NCBI GenBank assembly: GCA_023432565.1
Contig: JAEYUL010000088.1
Span: forward strand, 1 to 7,401
Direction of reading: 5' to 3'
From: Actinomycetes bacterium
GTDB taxonomy: Bacteria > Actinomycetota > Actinomycetes > Actinomycetales > Cellulomonadaceae
DNA length: 7,401 nucleotides
Of the stretch, positions 4,582 through 7,401 are shown piece after piece. The translations under genes and the position numbers were made by a program. Position 1 is the stretch's first letter. Every line of letters begins with the position of its first letter. Under the pieces are notes generated by a model that had not been told where the DNA came from, did no database searches, and saw nothing but the letters and a program-made list of their open reading frames with translations.

Positions 4582-5087
4582 GCGGCACCCTGGTCCTGAA
4601 CGCGTCGTACGAGCCGCTGTGCGTCGTGCCGGTGCGTCGGGCCGTGGTGCTGATCCTGCTGGACAAGGCCGTCGTCGAGAGTGCCGGTGACCACGTGTGG
4701 CACTCCGAGCACCTGTCGGTCGTCGCCCCCTCGGTGGTGCGTCTGCAGCGCTACGTGAGGGTGCCCCGGCGCTCGCACGCGCCGATCACGCGGCGCGCGG
4801 TCCTGGCGCGCGACCACGAGCGCTGCGCCTACTGCTCGGGCCGTGCCGACACGGTCGACCACGTCATCCCTCGCAGCCGGTCCGGTCGCAACGTGTGGGA
4901 GAACGTCGTGGCCGCGTGCGCACGCTGCAACCACCGCAAGGCCGACCGTCTCCTGTCGGAGATCGGCTGGGAGCTGCGCTTCACGCCGCGTCCGCCGCAC
5001 TCGGCGATCGTGGGGCACGCCACGCACCCGCGGCGTCCGGACTGGGAGCCGTACCTGGTGGGCTGGGCGGACGCGGTCGTCGCGTGA
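4578..5087 (+). CDS. HNH endonuclease domain protein (actinobacterial, chromosomal type)
   Basis: The product is 169 aa, a usual length for this common actinobacterial group. The N-terminus (TLVLNASYEPLCVVPVRRAV) is the group's conserved domain. The HNH fold follows at about 73-124: CAYC (Cys83, Cys86) and ACARC (Cys114, Cys117) are the expected structural zinc ligands. DHVIPRSRSG (Asp94-His95), Asn109 in WENVV, and NHRKADR (Asn118-His119) supply the HNH residues. The family cleaves or nicks DNA using a metal ion, but the role of this chromosomal subgroup is not established. No methylase, defence gene, intein or transposase is nearby, so a restriction or homing role is not supported. The start matches the family N-terminus. 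The gene overlaps small ORFs by four bases at both ends. Confidence 0.88.
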   Translation: MSGTLVLNASYEPLCVVPVRRAVVLILLDKAVVESAGDHVWHSEHLSVVAPSVVRLQRYVRVPRRSHAPITRRAVLARDHERCAYCSGRADTVDHVIPRSRSGRNVWENVVAACARCNHRKADRLLSEIGWELRFTPRPPHSAIVGHATHPRRPDWEPYLVGWADAVVA

Positions 5088-5164
5088 GGCGCCGCGGTCG
5101 CTCCGACGGCGTGCGACGCGTCCGCCAGAACCTCGCTCTTGAGGAACTCTTGGTGTTGACTTGA
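5084..5164 (+). CDS. Possible 26-residue ORF coupled to the HNH stop
   Basis: A GTG at 5084 overlaps the HNH TGA as GTGA and opens 26 codons ending at 5164. The product is Arg-rich at first and ends in NLALEELLVLT, a stretch that reads like a natural amphipathic C-terminus. The last codons (GCT, CTT, GAA, TTG, TTG, ACT) are strikingly AT-ending compared with every other gene here. That could mean nucleotide-level constraint rather than peptide function. No homolog is recognised and no independent ribosome-binding site is clear, so expression would depend on coupling. Confidence 0.33.
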   Translation: MRRRGRSDGVRRVRQNLALEELLVLT

Positions 5165-5167
5165 GGG
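5134..5167. promoter_or_regulatory. AT-richer element with repeated CTCTTG / CTTGAG motifs upstream of usp
   Basis: CTCTTG occurs at 5136-5141 and 5147-5152, 11 bases apart. CTTGAG occurs at 5138-5143 and 5160-5165, 22 bases apart, so on the same helix face. TTGACT at 5156-5161 resembles a -35 but no -10 follows at the right distance. The motif recalls half of the HspR site (CTTGAGT-N7-ACTCAAG), yet the inverted partner is missing. It may be an operator for the stress protein gene, which starts 50 bases further on. Confidence 0.35.
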
Positions 5168-5216
5168 ACGTCGACGAGGGCGGGCCTCGGTGGCCTGACG
5201 GGTGAGGAGCAGTGGC

Positions 5217-6245
5217 ATGACGCGCGACGACGTGATCCTCGTGGGGGTCGACGGGTCGACAGCGAGCCTGTACGCGCTCGACTGGGCTGCAGCCGAGGCG
5301 CAGCGGCGCGGGTGGCGGCTGCACCTCGTGTGCGCCTACGCGCTGCCGTCGTTCGCCGCGGCATCGCTCGACGGCGGGTACGCCGCGCTCGACGACACCG
5401 CGATCCAGGAGGGGGCTGCTGCGGTGCTCGCCGAGGCGTCGGCGCGGGTCTCGGGCCGTGGCGTGCCGGTGACCGCGAAGGTGCACACGGGCGACGCAGC
5501 CGGCGTACTCGTCGAGCTGTCCCGCGAGGCGCGCCTCGCGGTCGTCGGGACGCGCGGGCGCGGCGGGTTCGCCGATCGCCTGCTCGGCACCGTCTCGTCG
5601 GCCCTGCCCGCGCACGCGTACTGCCCGACGGTCGTGGTGCCGCTGCGTGACCCTCAGGGTCAGCAGGTGCCGGAGGGTGGGCAGATCCCGCCGATCCCTC
5701 CCGTGCAGCGCATCGTCGTCGGCGTGGACGGGTCCCCGCAGGCGGAGCGCGCGCTGCGGTACGCGATCGACGAAGCGGTCACCTGGGACGCGCAGCTCAC
5801 GGCCGTCTCGGGGGTGCCGGTGGGCTCGATGACGGGGCTGCTCGCGTGGTTGCCCTCCGCCGTCGACCACGAGCAGGTGCTCGCCGACATGGCCGAGGGG
5901 CTCGACGTCGTCGTCGACCGGGCCGTCGCGGGCAGCGGCCTGCACGTGCGCCGGTTCGCGCTCGACGGCACGGGTGCCGAGCTGCTCACGGAGTTCTCGT
6001 CGGCGTCGGACCTCGTGGTGCTGGGCTCGCGCGGGCGCGGCGGCTTCCGTGGGCTGCTCCTGGGCTCGACGAGCCAGGCGGTGCTGCACCATGCGGCGTG
6101 CCCCGTGATGGTGGTCAGCAGCCGCGCCGACGAGCTGCTCTCCACGGCCGAGGAGGCCGCGCAGGAGCCCGCCGACGGGCCTGACCCGGTCGCCCGGGAC
6201 GACGCGGGGGCGCAGCCCCGGCACGGCCCCGTGCCCGACCTCTGA
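5217..6245 (+). CDS. Tandem-domain universal stress protein (UspA family, ATP-binding type)
   Basis: The product is 342 aa, with two Usp domains at about 4-143 and 164-301 joined by a Gln/Pro/Gly linker. Each begins with the nucleotide-site strand (VGVDGS at 9-14 and 169-173). Each carries the ATP-binding signature G-x2-G-x9-G-S/T (Gly111-Thr125 and Gly270-Ser284), ending in CPTVVVPL and CPVMVVSS. Both halves are therefore predicted to bind ATP. Tandem Usp proteins are common in actinobacteria and act in the cytosol in hypoxia, stationary phase or other stress; the specific role here is unknown. A roughly 40-residue acidic, Pro-rich tail (303-342) extends past the second domain. The ATG at 5217 was preferred over a GTG at 5202, because GAGGAG (5204-5209) sits seven bases upstream and would lie inside the longer version. 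It converges on the Lrp-type gene. Confidence 0.93.
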   Translation: MTRDDVILVGVDGSTASLYALDWAAAEAQRRGWRLHLVCAYALPSFAAASLDGGYAALDDTAIQEGAAAVLAEASARVSGRGVPVTAKVHTGDAAGVLVELSREARLAVVGTRGRGGFADRLLGTVSSALPAHAYCPTVVVPLRDPQGQQVPEGGQIPPIPPVQRIVVGVDGSPQAERALRYAIDEAVTWDAQLTAVSGVPVGSMTGLLAWLPSAVDHEQVLADMAEGLDVVVDRAVAGSGLHVRRFALDGTGAELLTEFSSASDLVVLGSRGRGGFRGLLLGSTSQAVLHHAACPVMVVSSRADELLSTAEEAAQEPADGPDPVARDDAGAQPRHGPVPDL

Positions 6246-6260
6246 GCCCCCTGCGCGCAC

Positions 6261-6288
6261 GCCGGGCGCGAGCGTTGCGCGCGACGGC
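6261..6288. terminator. Possible bidirectional terminator between usp and the Lrp-type gene
   Basis: GCCG-g-GCGCG (6261-6270) pairs with CGCGC-ga-CGGC (6278-6288) around a 7-base loop, with a small internal bulge. It lies in the 68-base gap between two convergent stops. The region is rich in GCGC, which makes chance pairing easy. Confidence 0.38.
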
Positions 6289-6313
6289 CGGGAGCGCCGC
6301 CGGACGACGCGCG

Positions 6314-6760
6314 TCAGGGCGTGACGTCGGGCCGGCGCACGAGAGCCGAGAGCACGACCGTTGAGCGCGTGCGGGAGACGAACGGCTCGGCCGCGAGCCG
6401 CTCGACGACCTGCTCGAGGTGGCGCATGTCGCGCGCGCGGACCTGCACGACGAGGTCGACGTCCCCGGTCACGGTGCTCGCGGTCACGACCTCGGGGTAC
6501 TGCTCCACCGCGGCCCGCATGGTGGCCGGGCTCGTCGAGCCCTGGCAGTAGATCTCGACGAACGCCTCCGTCTGCCAGCCCAGCGCCGCGGGGTCGAGAC
6601 GCACGGTGAAGCCGCGGATCACGCCGTCGGCCCGCATCCGGTCCACCCGCCGCTTGACGGCGGGCGCGGACAGCGCGACCTGCGCGCCGATCTGGGCGTA
6701 CGTCGCGCGCGCGTCGGCGGCGAGCACGCGCAGGATCGCCGAGTCGAGTGCGTCGGTCAT
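6314..6760 (-). CDS. Lrp/AsnC-family transcriptional regulator
   Basis: The product is 148 aa, normal for the family. An N-terminal helix-turn-helix (about 4-60) has LDSAILRVLAADARATYAQIG followed by the recognition helix SAPAVKRRVDRMRADGVI. A C-terminal RAM ligand-binding domain (about 63-140) includes the conserved GDVDLVVQVRARD turn (99-111). Family members form dimers and octamers, sense amino acids, and often control their own gene and a divergent neighbour. The ATG at 6760 gives the family N-terminus; an in-frame ATG at 6787 would add nine residues (MPRTRDHGH) and cannot be excluded. The Shine-Dalgarno sequence is poor for both. The gene diverges from the membrane protein gene at 6857, across a region with repeated half-sites. 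Confidence 0.92.
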   Translation of the reverse strand: MTDALDSAILRVLAADARATYAQIGAQVALSAPAVKRRVDRMRADGVIRGFTVRLDPAALGWQTEAFVEIYCQGSTSPATMRAAVEQYPEVVTASTVTGDVDLVVQVRARDMRHLEQVVERLAAEPFVSRTRSTVVLSALVRRPDVTP

Positions 6761-6809
6761 GTGCCCATGATCGCGCGTCCTGGGCATCAAGTCCGTCCCT
6801 CGGCGTGCC

Positions 6810-6830
6810 GATGACTCATCGGGATGATCC
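6810..6830. promoter_or_regulatory. Candidate operator of the Lrp-type regulator
   Basis: GATGA-c-TCATC (6810-6820) is followed after two bases by another GATGA (6823-6827), so TCATC-gg-GATGA also forms an inverted repeat. A GGAT-g-ATCC dyad (6822-6830) overlaps it. These three linked half-sites lie in the 96-base divergent gap between the regulator and the membrane protein gene, where Lrp-family autoregulation sites are usually found. Binding by this protein is inferred only. Confidence 0.4.
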
Positions 6831-6856
6831 ACTCGAATCCGACGGGAGGAGGGGGT

Positions 6857-7401
6857 GTGGCGCACACCGACCGGCGTGCGGACGCGCGGGCACAGACCCG
6901 CCGCGCGACGCTGCCGACGCAGCGCACCGGTCTGCCCACCCTGCCAGGCGTCGGTACGCCGTCCGTGCCGACGCCGCGGCCAGGCTCGGGCTCGTGGCCG
7001 GTGGTGCCGGCGCGCGCCGACGAGCCCGCCGCCGGCGGCCCGGTCGCACCGGCTCCTGCGTCCGTCCCGCACCCGGGACCCCAGCGCTGCGAGGGATCGG
7101 CGAGCCGGCAGGGCTCGGCGAGTCGGCGGTCGCCACGGCCCGGACCGTCCATGACCCTCCCGCGCAGGCGCGCGCTGCGCGTGGTCGCGGTCGCGGCGGT
7201 GGCGGTGCTCGCGGTGACGGCCACGGGTGGCTGGGTGGTCCAGGACAGGGCGTACCGCGAGCTCGTCGCGCAGCATGAGGCCCGCGCGCGCGTGGACCGG
7301 GCGGTGGCGGGCGCGGCGCGGGACGGCTCGGCGGGCGCCCGGGTCGAGGTCGCGACGTTCGTCGAGCAGCGCGCCGCGCAGGTGACGGCGCTGGGCGAGG
7401 C
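6857..7401 (+). CDS. Membrane-anchored protein with Pro-rich N-region (3' end cut by window)
   Basis: A frame opens at GTG 6857 and continues past the window end with no stop, giving 181 codons so far. GGGAGG (6844-6849) lies seven bases upstream, and most codons end in G or C. Residues 1-100 are Pro/Ala/Arg-rich and low in complexity, probably cytoplasmic and disordered. A basic PRRR at 102-105 precedes a single transmembrane helix (about 108-128). The visible part beyond it (from 129) is Ala/Arg/Glu-rich and looks helical, possibly a coiled coil outside the membrane. The layout is type II membrane or signal-anchor. An ATG at 7151 just before the helix is an alternative start but has no ribosome-binding site. 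I recognise no domain. Divergence from the Lrp-type gene suggests possible co-regulation. Confidence 0.68.
   Translation, partial: MAHTDRRADARAQTRRATLPTQRTGLPTLPGVGTPSVPTPRPGSGSWPVVPARADEPAAGGPVAPAPASVPHPGPQRCEGSASRQGSASRRSPRPGPSMTLPRRRALRVVAVAAVAVLAVTATGGWVVQDRAYRELVAQHEARARVDRAVAGAARDGSAGARVEVATFVEQRAAQVTALGE

Noticed and set aside
4578..5087. HNH gene as part of a restriction, homing or phage module
   Set aside because: No methylase, integrase, terminase, intein or repeats flank it, and its N-terminal domain is that of the common chromosomal actinobacterial group.
5138..5165. HspR (HAIR) operator upstream of usp
   Set aside because: Both CTTGAG copies are in the same orientation; the required inverted ACTCAAG half is missing.
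5143..5172. ECF-sigma promoter (GGAAC ... CGTC) upstream of usp
   Set aside because: The spacer is 21 bases, too long for the usual 16-17, so the match is probably chance.
4215..6260. 681-codon minus-strand open frame over the HNH and usp genes
   Set aside because: GC-rich DNA keeps antisense frames open; the composition is Arg/His/Gly-rich and both plus-strand genes are well supported.
6761..7276. N-terminal extension of the Lrp-type regulator to 7276
   Set aside because: The extension has no family match and covers the opposite-strand membrane protein gene and the divergent promoter region.
6748..7278. 176-codon plus-strand frame over the same area
   Set aside because: It is in a different frame from the GTG 6857 gene that has a ribosome-binding site, a transmembrane helix and better third-position usage; it also overlaps the Lrp-type start.

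Overview
The window is very GC-rich with strong G/C preference at third codon positions. It carries mycobacterial-type SerC, a DtxR/IdeR regulator, a c-di-AMP riboswitch upstream of an NlpC/P60 hydrolase, and tandem UspA, all typical of Actinobacteria. A Cellulomonas-like member of the Micrococcales is my best guess. That is inference from gene content and style; no marker gene is present. I see no tRNA, rRNA, CRISPR array, IS element or phage gene.

Layout. 1-124: possibly the tail of an upstream gene. 125-323: leader with a nested dyad. 324-1025 (+): secreted, probably wall-anchored surface protein. It converges on serC (1095-2234, -) across a shared hairpin terminator at 1035-1070. serC looks leaderless and diverges from a DtxR-family metal regulator (2339-3031, +), with a short dyad between the two promoters. 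3032-3561 has no gene but is dense with signals: tandem repeats, hairpins, a promoter with phased direct repeats on its -35, and a full c-di-AMP riboswitch. This leads into the NlpC/P60 hydrolase (3562-4317, +), which ends at a 19-bp perfect terminator stem. Next is an HNH nuclease gene (4578-5087, +), overlapped by four bases on each side by small ORFs (4468-4581 and 5084-5164). The second small ORF ends in an AT-richer element before a tandem universal stress protein (5217-6245, +). This converges on an Lrp/AsnC regulator (6314-6760, -). The regulator diverges from a membrane-anchored protein (6857 to the window edge, +) across a region with repeated GATGA/TCATC half-sites.

Functionally this is mostly chromosomal housekeeping: serine/PLP metabolism, metal sensing, c-di-AMP-linked wall remodelling, stress proteins and an amino-acid-type regulator. 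No classic defence or mobile system is visible. The least explained parts are the small-ORF/HNH/small-ORF arrangement with its AT-richer 3' element, and the layered control of the wall hydrolase (direct repeats, riboswitch, possible Shine-Dalgarno sequestration).
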